Assembly (NCBI GenBank): GCA_001794055.1
Contig: MGJB01000006.1
Coordinates: 62,001 to 126,000 of the forward strand
Reading direction: 5' to 3'
Source: Candidatus Yanofskybacteria bacterium RIFCSPHIGHO2_01_FULL_41_26
GTDB taxonomy: Bacteria > Patescibacteria > Paceibacteria > 2-02-FULL-40-12 > GWA2-44-9
DNA length: 64,000 bases
In this document: piece by piece, positions 33,750 through 41,306 of the stretch
How the letters are laid out: the number at the start of each line of letters is the position of its first letter
Numbering within the stretch: position 1 is the first letter of the stretch
Position numbers and translations under genes: made by a program
The notes under the pieces: generated by a model
The model's database searches: none
What the model was told of the DNA's origin: nothing
What the model saw: only the letters and a program-made list of their open reading frames with translations

Positions 33750-34751
33750 TCATTTGAACAAATGAATTATTTTCATGGCCCTCTGCTTTAAAGTGTGGTC
33801 TTTCAACAGACGTTCATGGCCCGCTTTTGCAATAACTTGTCTTTCATTCTCATGTTTGAGATAATAGTCAACCTTGGATTGCAGGTCGTTTAGATCTCGA
33901 AAAATAACTATTTCTTTGCCTGGAATAAAAAGATCTTCCACATCCTTTCGCCAGTCAGAGATCTGAAAACCTCCGGCCGCGACAATTTCAAACGTCTTAA
34001 CATTAACGCCGTTTGTTGCCGGTCTTGTATTCATATTTAGACAAATCTTCGCACGTTTATACGCCTTGACTGATTCGGCTGCATTAAGCGGCCCGAAATA
34101 TCTGTCAGCCAATTGGGTCTTCTCCCATCCGCTCCAGCCGAATATTTTTATGTCATAATTTTTAAGAGCCAATAAGGCCTCCGCCCTTTCCGGATATGCC
34201 GCCCCAATAAAACAAATGTCGCATTGAAATTTTTCTTTATCTTTTTCGATAATATCGGCGCCAAGTTCAACCGGATCAGCTCCGAATGGCACATATTTTA
34301 TCTTATTTGGAAACTCTAACGTCCTTCTTTCCGTGATCGATGAATCAAATGTCAAGAAAAAATCGTAATAGGCGTAACGCGATAAAAACCATTTGTCATA
34401 TGGGGGGCGATAAATATTCTCTGGAAACCAATTTGCGGTTTTTATGCCCATCTCTTTAATCTTGTTTAACGTGTTGGGCCTGACACTGGTTGCTTTTATA
34501 AACAAAACTGCTTGCGGTTTGAAATTAACACAAGCCAAGATTAATTTATTCTCCAAAAGTTTTTTATTGAACTGCCTTAAATGCGGAGTCTTTCTCGCTA
34601 TGTTCCATAATACAGAAATTTTTCCTAAAAATTTAGGAAGAAAATGCGCCATCCGTTCCTCTATATAAAAAATATCAACGCCGCAAGCAATAAATGCTCT
34701 TTTAATTTGATCATTATAATCGGAATGAGGTGCGACAATTATCAGTTTCAT
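33750..34751 (-). CDS. CgeB-like glycosyltransferase
   Basis: Protein of 333 residues. LIIVAPHSDYNDQIKRAF opens the first GT-B domain; KTANWFPENIYRPPYDKW and YDFFLTFDS are the CgeB/DUF3880 features; ICLNMNTRPATNGVNVKTFE with GGFQISDWRKDVEDLF is the donor domain typical of Glyco_trans_1_2. The start ATG lies 24 nt from the end of the next GT4 gene, so it is the last gene of the minus run that begins at 40015. Confidence 0.86.
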   Translation of the reverse strand: MKLIIVAPHSDYNDQIKRAFIACGVDIFYIEERMAHFLPKFLGKISVLWNIARKTPHLRQFNKKLLENKLILACVNFKPQAVLFIKATSVRPNTLNKIKEMGIKTANWFPENIYRPPYDKWFLSRYAYYDFFLTFDSSITERRTLEFPNKIKYVPFGADPVELGADIIEKDKEKFQCDICFIGAAYPERAEALLALKNYDIKIFGWSGWEKTQLADRYFGPLNAAESVKAYKRAKICLNMNTRPATNGVNVKTFEIVAAGGFQISDWRKDVEDLFIPGKEIVIFRDLNDLQSKVDYYLKHENERQVIAKAGHERLLKDHTLKQRAMKIIHLFK

Positions 34752-34774
34752 TTTTTAATATTCTCGATAGAACT

Positions 34775-35827
34775 TCATGTAAACATACCGCTTATTTTAG
34801 ATATAATTTTTTTTAGATCATGATGTTTAACAACAGATTCTTCTAAACTTTCGCTCATTTCCTTTATTTTTTCAGAAGATAACTTCAGAAAATCCTCTAC
34901 TTTATCTGCTAAATCTTCCGCATTTCCATATTCAAACAGCAAATACTTTTCGTAACCAGCCAAATACGGAACAAAAACAGGATTAGCAACAAAAACCATA
35001 CATCTCATAGCCATCGCCTCCAGAACCACCTTATCAATTCCGCCCTTAGGCGCAGGATTAATTAAAATATCGGCTTTTTTGTAGTATTCAGTGGTCTGAC
35101 CATAAGGAATAAATCCGATAAATTCCACTTGATTATTTAAATTTAACTCTCCGACTAATTTTTTCAAATCTTCAAAATACTTAAAATCTGGAGGCATTAC
35201 TGGTTGGCCGACTATTTTCAACTTAAAATTCAATCCTCTACTTTTTAAAATTCCCATCGCCTTAATAAGAGTTTCGAAATTCCTAATTCTAGAAATCCGC
35301 CCTATGCTTAAAATCATTAGTTCATGACTCGATGTTCTTGATTCAAGGTTTTTAAATCTATTTATGTTGATCCCATGGCCAATTTCAACTATTTTTTTGC
35401 TTTTTAAATTTAAACTTTCTTTTGCGGCTGTAGCAATTCTGTAAGCAAGTCTCTCGGCTATCTTTAATTTTAAAGTTACTGAGCGATGTAAATACCACAA
35501 AATTATTTTTTTTCTGTATAAAAAAGTGAGTGGCCAGGAAGCAATAACGAATATCGGCGAGGAGTATGCAAAAATGCCGCTGGAGCTTGGTACAAATCGC
35601 GCTAGGTGCCAGTAAAAAATAATCGCCTGCGTAAATTTAGACAGACCGCGCTCTTTACCAAGTGAATAGATGTGGACCTTTTCTGGCAATGTATATATAC
35701 CCTTCGAAACAGTTATAATATTAACTTCGCTGAAGTTTTTTGCAAACTCTCTTATCCAGTCAATAAAAAACCCGCGATGGTTGTCGTTCTCATCAACTTT
35801 CTGGGTTATAATTAATAAATTTTTCAT
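34775..35827 (-). CDS. Family 4 glycosyltransferase
   Basis: GT-B protein of 350 residues. ILSIGRISRIRNFETLI is the GT4 central strand, EFIGFIPYGQTTEYYKKADI and the donor motif PKGGIDKVVLEAMAMRCMVFVAN follow. The NLESRTSSHEL segment just before the central strand resembles the in-frame repeats seen in neighbours. It overlaps the 35824 gene by 4 nt. Confidence 0.9.
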   Translation of the reverse strand: MKNLLIITQKVDENDNHRGFFIDWIREFAKNFSEVNIITVSKGIYTLPEKVHIYSLGKERGLSKFTQAIIFYWHLARFVPSSSGIFAYSSPIFVIASWPLTFLYRKKIILWYLHRSVTLKLKIAERLAYRIATAAKESLNLKSKKIVEIGHGININRFKNLESRTSSHELMILSIGRISRIRNFETLIKAMGILKSRGLNFKLKIVGQPVMPPDFKYFEDLKKLVGELNLNNQVEFIGFIPYGQTTEYYKKADILINPAPKGGIDKVVLEAMAMRCMVFVANPVFVPYLAGYEKYLLFEYGNAEDLADKVEDFLKLSSEKIKEMSESLEESVVKHHDLKKIISKISGMFT

Positions 35828-36966
35828 TTTAACAAATTTTGAAGTTTTTCAGCGTAATCTTTTATTGTCGCTTTCTTTTCAAATTGTCCCACTATCTCCA
35901 GACCGCCTTGGCTATATTTTTGATACAAATCAGGGCTATTCAGCAGCTCTATTGCCTTGTGGGCTATATAATTAGCCTCCCAAGCCACAATCTCGCCCTC
36001 CAAGCCGTTTTTAAGCAAATCAGGCACTATTCCAACTGGGGTTGCCAGAACCGGCACCCCACAGGCCATAGCCTCAACCACGACCCGAGGACCACCTTCA
36101 TTAAAAGACGACATCACAAGAATCTTTGATTGATTAAGCAATTTGGCAACTTCTTGAGAATCCTTGGCCCAACCATAAAGTAAGACGTTATCTTGCAATT
36201 TCCAATTTTCAATTTTCGACTCACAATAATTTTTAAGTGACCCGTCTCCAACTATAAGAATTCTTAATTTAAAACCTTGAACTTTGAGTTTTTTTGCCGC
36301 TTCTATTAATAGAACGATTCCCTTGTTGGGCTCTAATCGGCCGATGAAAATTAAATCATATTCTTTAGGCAAATTCATCGGCTTGAACATGTTCAAATCT
36401 ATATATATTGACGGAATATAAGTAATTTTATTTTCAGGCACTCCGGCTTTCACTAAAAATTCGAGGGTTTGTTTTTGATTGACGACCCTGACCGCTGTTG
36501 CTTTTGAAGCATCAAACTTTATCAACCACCCCATTAAAATCCGATAGACGCTTTCTTTTGGGTTTGCCGCTTTTGGGTATCCGGAAATGTGGTGGATCTC
36601 AAGAACATAAGGAACTTTAGTTTTAAGCCACAATAATCTTGCTCCGATCCCATTATAAAAAGGTGGGAATTCGTGCACGATCATCAGGTCGAATTTCTGC
36701 TCTTTATAGATTTCCATCCCTTTCTTCAGAAACCAAAATGGATGAAGAATCAATGGCCAAGGTGAAATGTGAACATAAACATTCCCAAACAGAGGTTCAG
36801 CCTTGGGGAGATTTGAGATTGAACCTATGTAAGTTTTAGGTGAAATGATATCAATCCTATCCCAATATTTATGGAACTCTTCCAGAGTATTATAAAATGC
36901 CCCTTTTTTGCCGGAGGCCAAATCTTTCGCGCTACCTAATCCTGTTATCATCAAGAGTTTTGCCAT
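35824..36966 (-). CDS. Family 4 glycosyltransferase
   Basis: GT-B protein of 380 residues: LMITGLGSAKDLASGKKGAF, IVHEFPPFYNGIGARLL, DLIFIGRLEPNKGIVLLI and the donor motif GGPRVVVEAMACGVPVLAT with IVPDLLKNGLEGEIV. Between the two halves of the donor domain lies NYCESKIENWKLQDN, a sequence with the AAAATTGGAAATT-type repeat (see findings). It overlaps the 34775 gene by 4 nt and starts 2 nt from the 36968 gene end. Confidence 0.9.
   Translation of the reverse strand: MAKLLMITGLGSAKDLASGKKGAFYNTLEEFHKYWDRIDIISPKTYIGSISNLPKAEPLFGNVYVHISPWPLILHPFWFLKKGMEIYKEQKFDLMIVHEFPPFYNGIGARLLWLKTKVPYVLEIHHISGYPKAANPKESVYRILMGWLIKFDASKATAVRVVNQKQTLEFLVKAGVPENKITYIPSIYIDLNMFKPMNLPKEYDLIFIGRLEPNKGIVLLIEAAKKLKVQGFKLRILIVGDGSLKNYCESKIENWKLQDNVLLYGWAKDSQEVAKLLNQSKILVMSSFNEGGPRVVVEAMACGVPVLATPVGIVPDLLKNGLEGEIVAWEANYIAHKAIELLNSPDLYQKYSQGGLEIVGQFEKKATIKDYAEKLQNLLK
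36196..36220. repeat. AT-rich in-CDS repeat (KIENWK type), copy in the 35824 gene
   Basis: Tandem CAATTT/CCAATTTTC units that encode SKIENWKLQDN in the loop between the donor-domain strands. Related stretches occur at 39232-39271 (KLKVKNLKLEN) and 48252-48282 (ENWKFKIENSR). Confidence 0.6.
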
Positions 36967-36967
36967 A

Positions 36968-38131
36968 TCAATTTATTAACACTCTAATAGTTTCTTCAAA
37001 CATTTTTTCCGAACTGAAATGCTCTGCCGTTTTTTTTCCTTCTTTCTTGAATTCTTCTCGTAATTCCAGGTCTTGCCAAAGAGATCTAATGGCCTCAATG
37101 AGATTAAACTCATCCTGATATTTAACCATAAAGCCGTTTTCTCCCTGTCTGACAATTTCTTTGTTTCCTCCCACAGCTGTCGTAATAACAGGCACACCGG
37201 CTGTCATAGCTTCCAGTATTTGATGCGAAAAACCTTCATAACCGCTATTGAGAACAAACGTGTCCGCCGCCGCCAGATAAGTTGCCAGCTCTTCCTGCGA
37301 TTTTCTACCGACCAGATAAACCTTTCTTTCCAAACCAAGATTTTTGACCATTGATTCCAATATTTTTTTGTCAGACCCATCACCAACTATAACCAAACGG
37401 AAAAGTTGGCTTATATCCGAAAGGCGGGGCATGATCTTAATCAACATGCGAAACCCTTTCCAAGGCACCAAACGCCCTGCGGATAATAAAATATCTCCAT
37501 AAATGCCTACTTTTTTCTTAGCTTCTTCTTGACCGATGTCCGCGCTCTTAAAAGCAACCCCATTGTAGATGGTTGTAATTTTATCACCCGAAACGCCCCA
37601 GCCCCGGACAATTCCGGCCAGATACTTAGAAGGAACAATAATCTCATCGGCACTTTTACAAGCTCGAACCTGAACTTTATGCAAAAAGCCTATCCAGCCG
37701 GTTTTTTTTGCTTTTTGAAAATCATCTATAAGCAGGTCTGTTTTATTTTTTTCCACTGCCACTTGCCAGGCATAATCACCGGCTATTCTAAGATAAAACT
37801 TCTTTTTAAAAAATCTTGCTCCAATCAAAGATGGAATTGCTCCGCTTAAAGTGCTCAACGAATATACGATGTCGCTGTTTTTGCAGGTAAAGAAAACTTT
37901 CAAACCAAATGAGGCATGTTTAAAAAACCAAAAATTTTTCTTCCAAACACGTTTCACTTTAAACTGATAATTTTTATCTTGCTCATGTTTTCTGACTGAT
38001 GAGTATGTAATAACTTTAACTTTATAATCTTTTGACAATCTTTGAGCCAAAATTCTGACATACGAAGCCGGTCCGCCTATATCAGGAGGAAAGATACCTG
38101 TCACAATCAAGATGTTTTTTACTTTTTTCAT
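36968..38131 (-). CDS. Family 4 glycosyltransferase
   Basis: GT-B protein of 387 residues. VTGIFPPDIGGPASYVRILA is the GT4 N-terminal loop, DILLSAGRLVPWKGFRMLI the central strand, and GYEGFSHQILEAMTAGVPVITT with NKEIVRQGENGFMVKY the EX7E donor motif. It overlaps the GT2 at 38128 by 4 nt. It is the most typical GT4 in the window. Confidence 0.92.
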   Translation of the reverse strand: MKKVKNILIVTGIFPPDIGGPASYVRILAQRLSKDYKVKVITYSSVRKHEQDKNYQFKVKRVWKKNFWFFKHASFGLKVFFTCKNSDIVYSLSTLSGAIPSLIGARFFKKKFYLRIAGDYAWQVAVEKNKTDLLIDDFQKAKKTGWIGFLHKVQVRACKSADEIIVPSKYLAGIVRGWGVSGDKITTIYNGVAFKSADIGQEEAKKKVGIYGDILLSAGRLVPWKGFRMLIKIMPRLSDISQLFRLVIVGDGSDKKILESMVKNLGLERKVYLVGRKSQEELATYLAAADTFVLNSGYEGFSHQILEAMTAGVPVITTAVGGNKEIVRQGENGFMVKYQDEFNLIEAIRSLWQDLELREEFKKEGKKTAEHFSSEKMFEETIRVLIN

Positions 38132-38895
38132 TTGATAAACAAATTAAATCTAATTATATGCCAGATTGCCGCCAATCCATCTTTCCAATTTATCTTTTTA
38201 CCGTCTTGATAAGTCCTGCCGCTATACGAAATTGGCACTTCAATAACTTTAAAATGTAACTTTCCGATCCAAGCAGTTAATTCGGGATCAATACCAAATC
38301 TTTTGGATTTAAGATGGGGGTAGATTTGGTTTATTGAGTCCTTGGAAAAAACTTTATAGCAAGTGTACATATCGGTTAGTTTAACTCCGCTTAAAATATT
38401 GGACATCCAGTTTAATGCCTGGCTGAACAGATAGCCACTTTTGTAAATAATTTTGTTTTTCTGTTCTGGTTTCATAAAACGCGAGCCATAGACAACATCG
38501 GCCTTGTTTTCTATTATGGGTGTTATCAGATTAGGGTATTCTTGCGGATTGTACTCAAGATCGGCATCTTGAATTAAAATAATATCCCCCGCTGCCTCCT
38601 CGAACCCCCTTTTTGTAGCCGCACCTTTACCCATATTCTTATCTAAAAAAACGACATTATACTCCACCTGTGGATAACCGACTTGCGAAGTCGGTATGTG
38701 GATAAGTTGATTTAGTATCTCTCTAGAGCCATCGGTTGATCCGTCATCAACTAAAATAATTTCTTTCTTGAGAGGCAAACTAACTGCCTCAACAGCATTG
38801 ATTAATTTTCGCAAAGTTCTTTCTTCATTATAAACCGGGATAATGATGCTCAATTTTTTACAATCAAATTCGTTCATAAATTTTAGCAAATTCAT
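38128..38895 (-). CDS. Family 2 glycosyltransferase carrying an in-frame palindromic element
   Basis: GT-A protein of 255 residues similar to polyprenyl-phosphate mannose synthases: LSIIIPVYNEERTLRKLI, LVDDGSTDGSREIL, GKGAATKRGFEEAAGDIILIQDADLEY (DxD), YGSRFM and the C-terminal SYSGRTYQDGKKINWKDG. Between the second strand and NVVFLDKNMG the protein has an extra LIHIPTSQVGYPQVEY encoded by a palindromic repeat (38669-38705); normal family members have a short 'vd.ss.d.t..i' turn there, so the insertion extends a loop. Confidence 0.9.
   Translation of the reverse strand: MNLLKFMNEFDCKKLSIIIPVYNEERTLRKLINAVEAVSLPLKKEIILVDDGSTDGSREILNQLIHIPTSQVGYPQVEYNVVFLDKNMGKGAATKRGFEEAAGDIILIQDADLEYNPQEYPNLITPIIENKADVVYGSRFMKPEQKNKIIYKSGYLFSQALNWMSNILSGVKLTDMYTCYKVFSKDSINQIYPHLKSKRFGIDPELTAWIGKLHFKVIEVPISYSGRTYQDGKKINWKDGLAAIWHIIRFNLFIK
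38669..38705. repeat. In-CDS palindromic element A with two DnaA-box-like ends
   Basis: Core hairpin ACCGACTT (38677-38684), 3-nt loop, AAGTCGGT (38688-38695), flanked by TGTGGATAA at 38669 and again at 38697. It is translated in the GT2 gene as IHIPTSQVGYPQ. Copies B (54697) and C (62508) share the core. Confidence 0.85.
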
Positions 38896-40015
38896 TGGCT
38901 ATAATATTCCAATTGTATTTCTCGGCAACCAATGCTCTGCCATTATTAATAATTTTTTCTCTTAACTGTTTGTCGCTTAGCAATAATATAATTTTTTCAG
39001 CTAAATCTTTAGGGTCGGAAACTTTGCAAAAAAGACCCGTCTGCCCGTTTTTTAAAAAATCAGGGATTCCACCTACGGCCGTACCTACTATAGGCAATCC
39101 TGCCGCCATTGCCTCCAGAAACGCCGTGCCAAGACCCTCTGAAAGAGAAGGCCTGACAAAAATATCCGCCATAAATAAATATTTTGGCAATAAATCATTT
39201 GAAATGTCCCCCAAAAATTCAATGTGATTTTCCAACTTTAAATTTTTAACTTTTAACTTTAAATTTTTTTCTAACGGGCCGTCTCCCACTATCATTAGCT
39301 TGGCATCAGGAATTTCTCTGATAACCATGGCCACTGCTTCTATCAAATCTCCGATACCATTTTTCTTAACTAATCTCGAAACCGTAATAATGACTTTTTT
39401 GTGATTCATGATTCGTGATTCATGATTAGTGAATTTTTCCAAGTCTACTCCGTTTGGTATCACGCTTATCGGTATTTTAGGATTTTGGGATTTAACATAT
39501 TGTGCAAGATAATTACTGATCGCCGTAACTGAATCTGTTTTTCTAAAAATAAGATATCGGAAAAATCGCATCAACCACGACTGCTTATTTAAAACTTTCC
39601 CTTCCTGTATGGTGACGATGAGCGATGTTTTAGGATATATCCATTTCAGCAACCAACCTCCGCCAGCCGCCTGAGAAGCCTGAAAAGCATGAATGATATT
39701 ATACTGGCCATATTTGCGCATCAACTGGTGCGCTTTTAAAAAAATAGCTATTGGGAAAAAATTTTTGGGCAATAAAAAATTGAGAAGGCTAAAGGAATTA
39801 CCGACGCGATATATATTCACGTTGCCCATTTGTTCAAATGCAGGGATATTTTTTGATCCGCCTCCGCCAGTAGGGGCGGATGGCGGACGAGAGGTAATTA
39901 AATCAAAATAAATTCCAGGCAATCTGTCTGTTATGTTTTTTATAGCAAGCTCAGAACCGCCCACTTGAGGCAAATAAGCTGTAGTAAGTATTAGAACTCT
40001 GGATTTTTGAGTCAT
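38864..40015 (-). CDS. Family 4 glycosyltransferase with several in-frame repeat insertions
   Basis: GT-B protein of about 383 residues from ATG 40015 (the frame extends to 40063). TTAYLPQVGGSELAIKNI is the N-terminal loop, IITVSRLVKKNGIGDLI the central strand, and SEGLGTAFLEAMAAGLPIVGT with IPDFLKNGQTGLFC the donor motif. It holds three additions not usual in the family: PPSAPTGGGGSK (palindromic GC-rich DNA at 39858), NHESRIMNH (direct repeats at 39408-39432) and KLKVKNLKLEN (AT-rich repeats at 39232). It overlaps the GT2 at 38128 by 32 nt. Confidence 0.9.
   Translation of the reverse strand: MTQKSRVLILTTAYLPQVGGSELAIKNITDRLPGIYFDLITSRPPSAPTGGGGSKNIPAFEQMGNVNIYRVGNSFSLLNFLLPKNFFPIAIFLKAHQLMRKYGQYNIIHAFQASQAAGGGWLLKWIYPKTSLIVTIQEGKVLNKQSWLMRFFRYLIFRKTDSVTAISNYLAQYVKSQNPKIPISVIPNGVDLEKFTNHESRIMNHKKVIITVSRLVKKNGIGDLIEAVAMVIREIPDAKLMIVGDGPLEKNLKLKVKNLKLENHIEFLGDISNDLLPKYLFMADIFVRPSLSEGLGTAFLEAMAAGLPIVGTAVGGIPDFLKNGQTGLFCKVSDPKDLAEKIILLLSDKQLREKIINNGRALVAEKYNWNIIANEFAKIYERI
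39232..39271. repeat. AT-rich in-CDS repeat, copy in the 38864 gene
   Basis: AACTTTAAATTTTTAACTTT-type units encoding KLKVKNLKLEN; it occupies the same structural position as KIENWKLQ in the 35824 protein (just before the EFLG/LLYG strand). Confidence 0.55.
39858..39887. repeat. GC-rich in-CDS palindrome in the 38864 gene
   Basis: CCGCCTCCGCC on the left pairs with GGCGGATGGCGG on the right (one-base indel; inner arms ATCCGCC/GGCGGAT are perfect). It encodes PPSAPTGGGG, a loop-like insertion. Confidence 0.7.
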
Positions 40016-40043
40016 TTTGTGGTAATTTTGGCATAAAATAACA

Positions 40044-41306
40044 ATGAAATCAACCCCGAACAATACTTATATAAACACGAACGGAGACCTCAAAAAAAGG
40101 ATTCTATTCGTAATTACACAGTCAGAATTGGGAGGAGCCCAAAAATTCTTGTCTAATCTTATTTCTCATTTGGATAGGAATAGATATGAGTTTTTGGTGG
40201 CAGTCGGTTCAAGCGGTAATGGCGATTTTTTGAGAGTACTGAAGACTAAAGGCATTTCCTATCAAACTCTTAATTTTTTGAAGCGAGACCCGGCAATAAG
40301 CGACCTTAGGGCTGTTTTTGAAATCCGCAGTTTGATCAAAAATTATCGTCCCGATGTTTTGTTTTTAAACAGTTCTAAGGCCGGATTTATCGGCTCTTTG
40401 GCCTCCGTATTTCCAACAAGGATAAATGCCGTAAAAGTTATTTACAGAATAGGCGGATGGTCATTTAATGACCCGTGGCCGAAGTGGAAAAAACTGCTTT
40501 GGATTATCTTGGAATGGTTAAGCGCTAAATGGAAGGATGTTTTAATCGTTAATAATCAGAATGACTTGGAACAAGCTAAAAAACTAAAGATAAAACCCCG
40601 AATGCAGACAGTTTTGATTCACAATGGCATAGAGATTTATAAATTGGACTTTATGCAAAAGGAGGAAGCGCGAACAAGGTTGTTCGAAAAAACCGCTAAG
40701 TATTCCGATGGAGATACTCCCGCCCCAGAAGAACAGGGTTCGCCCCATGAAGTTGGACAACAAACCCAACATGTCATCGGCACGATCGCCAACTTCTACC
40801 CAACTAAAGGTTTGGAATATCTTATTCAAGCTGCCGATTATTTTCACCGAGGTTCGATATCGGTGAGTGATGCAGATAGTCTTATTTTTTTTATTATTGG
40901 AGACGGAGAATTAAGACTCGAACTGGAAAAAATGATACGAGAAAAAAGGTTGGGAGAAAAAGTTTTTCTTTTAGGCCAAATTCCCGATGCTTATAGGTTT
41001 TTGCCAGCTTTTGATGTTTTCGTTCTTCCATCAGTTAAAGAGGGTTTTCCTTGGGCGCTGATTGAAGCGATGTCGGCCAAATTGCCGGTCATTGCCACTG
41101 ACGTAGGAGCAGTGTCGGAAATAATTGATAATTATAAAAACGGTTTACTAGTAAAACCAGGGGACCCAATCAAATTGGCGGAAAAAATCAACGAGGTCTT
41201 AAGAAATGACCATCTTAAAAATGAACTTGGCATCCAGGCCCACCAAACCGTGCTTTTCAATTTTGAGCTTGATAAGATGGTAAAAAAGATTGAGGAACTA
41301 CTCTAA
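40044..41306 (+). CDS. Family 4 glycosyltransferase with an inserted palindrome-rich loop
   Basis: GT-B protein of 420 residues: LFVITQSELGGAQKFLSNL at the start, VIGTIANFYPTKGLEYLI the central strand, and EGFPWALIEAMSAKLPVIAT with VSEIIDNYKNGLLV the donor motif. Between LIHNGIEIYKLDF and HVIGTIANF it has about 45 residues, where GT4 enzymes usually have about 20, and the DNA there holds palindromes (CGAACA/TGTTCG at 40671-40686; GTTGG/CCAAC at 40753-40770). TCACCGA/TCGGTGA at 40844-40866 encodes the extra HRGSISVSD. Divergent from 40015; the 3' end overlaps the next gene by 4 nt. Confidence 0.9.
   Translation: MKSTPNNTYINTNGDLKKRILFVITQSELGGAQKFLSNLISHLDRNRYEFLVAVGSSGNGDFLRVLKTKGISYQTLNFLKRDPAISDLRAVFEIRSLIKNYRPDVLFLNSSKAGFIGSLASVFPTRINAVKVIYRIGGWSFNDPWPKWKKLLWIILEWLSAKWKDVLIVNNQNDLEQAKKLKIKPRMQTVLIHNGIEIYKLDFMQKEEARTRLFEKTAKYSDGDTPAPEEQGSPHEVGQQTQHVIGTIANFYPTKGLEYLIQAADYFHRGSISVSDADSLIFFIIGDGELRLELEKMIREKRLGEKVFLLGQIPDAYRFLPAFDVFVLPSVKEGFPWALIEAMSAKLPVIATDVGAVSEIIDNYKNGLLVKPGDPIKLAEKINEVLRNDHLKNELGIQAHQTVLFNFELDKMVKKIEELL
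40671..40866. repeat. Cluster of short in-CDS palindromes in the 40044 gene
   Basis: Perfect inverted repeats CGAACA/TGTTCG (40671-40686) and TCACCGA/TCGGTGA (40844-40866, 9-nt loop), with GTTGG/CCAAC between. All fall in translated loops. Confidence 0.6.
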
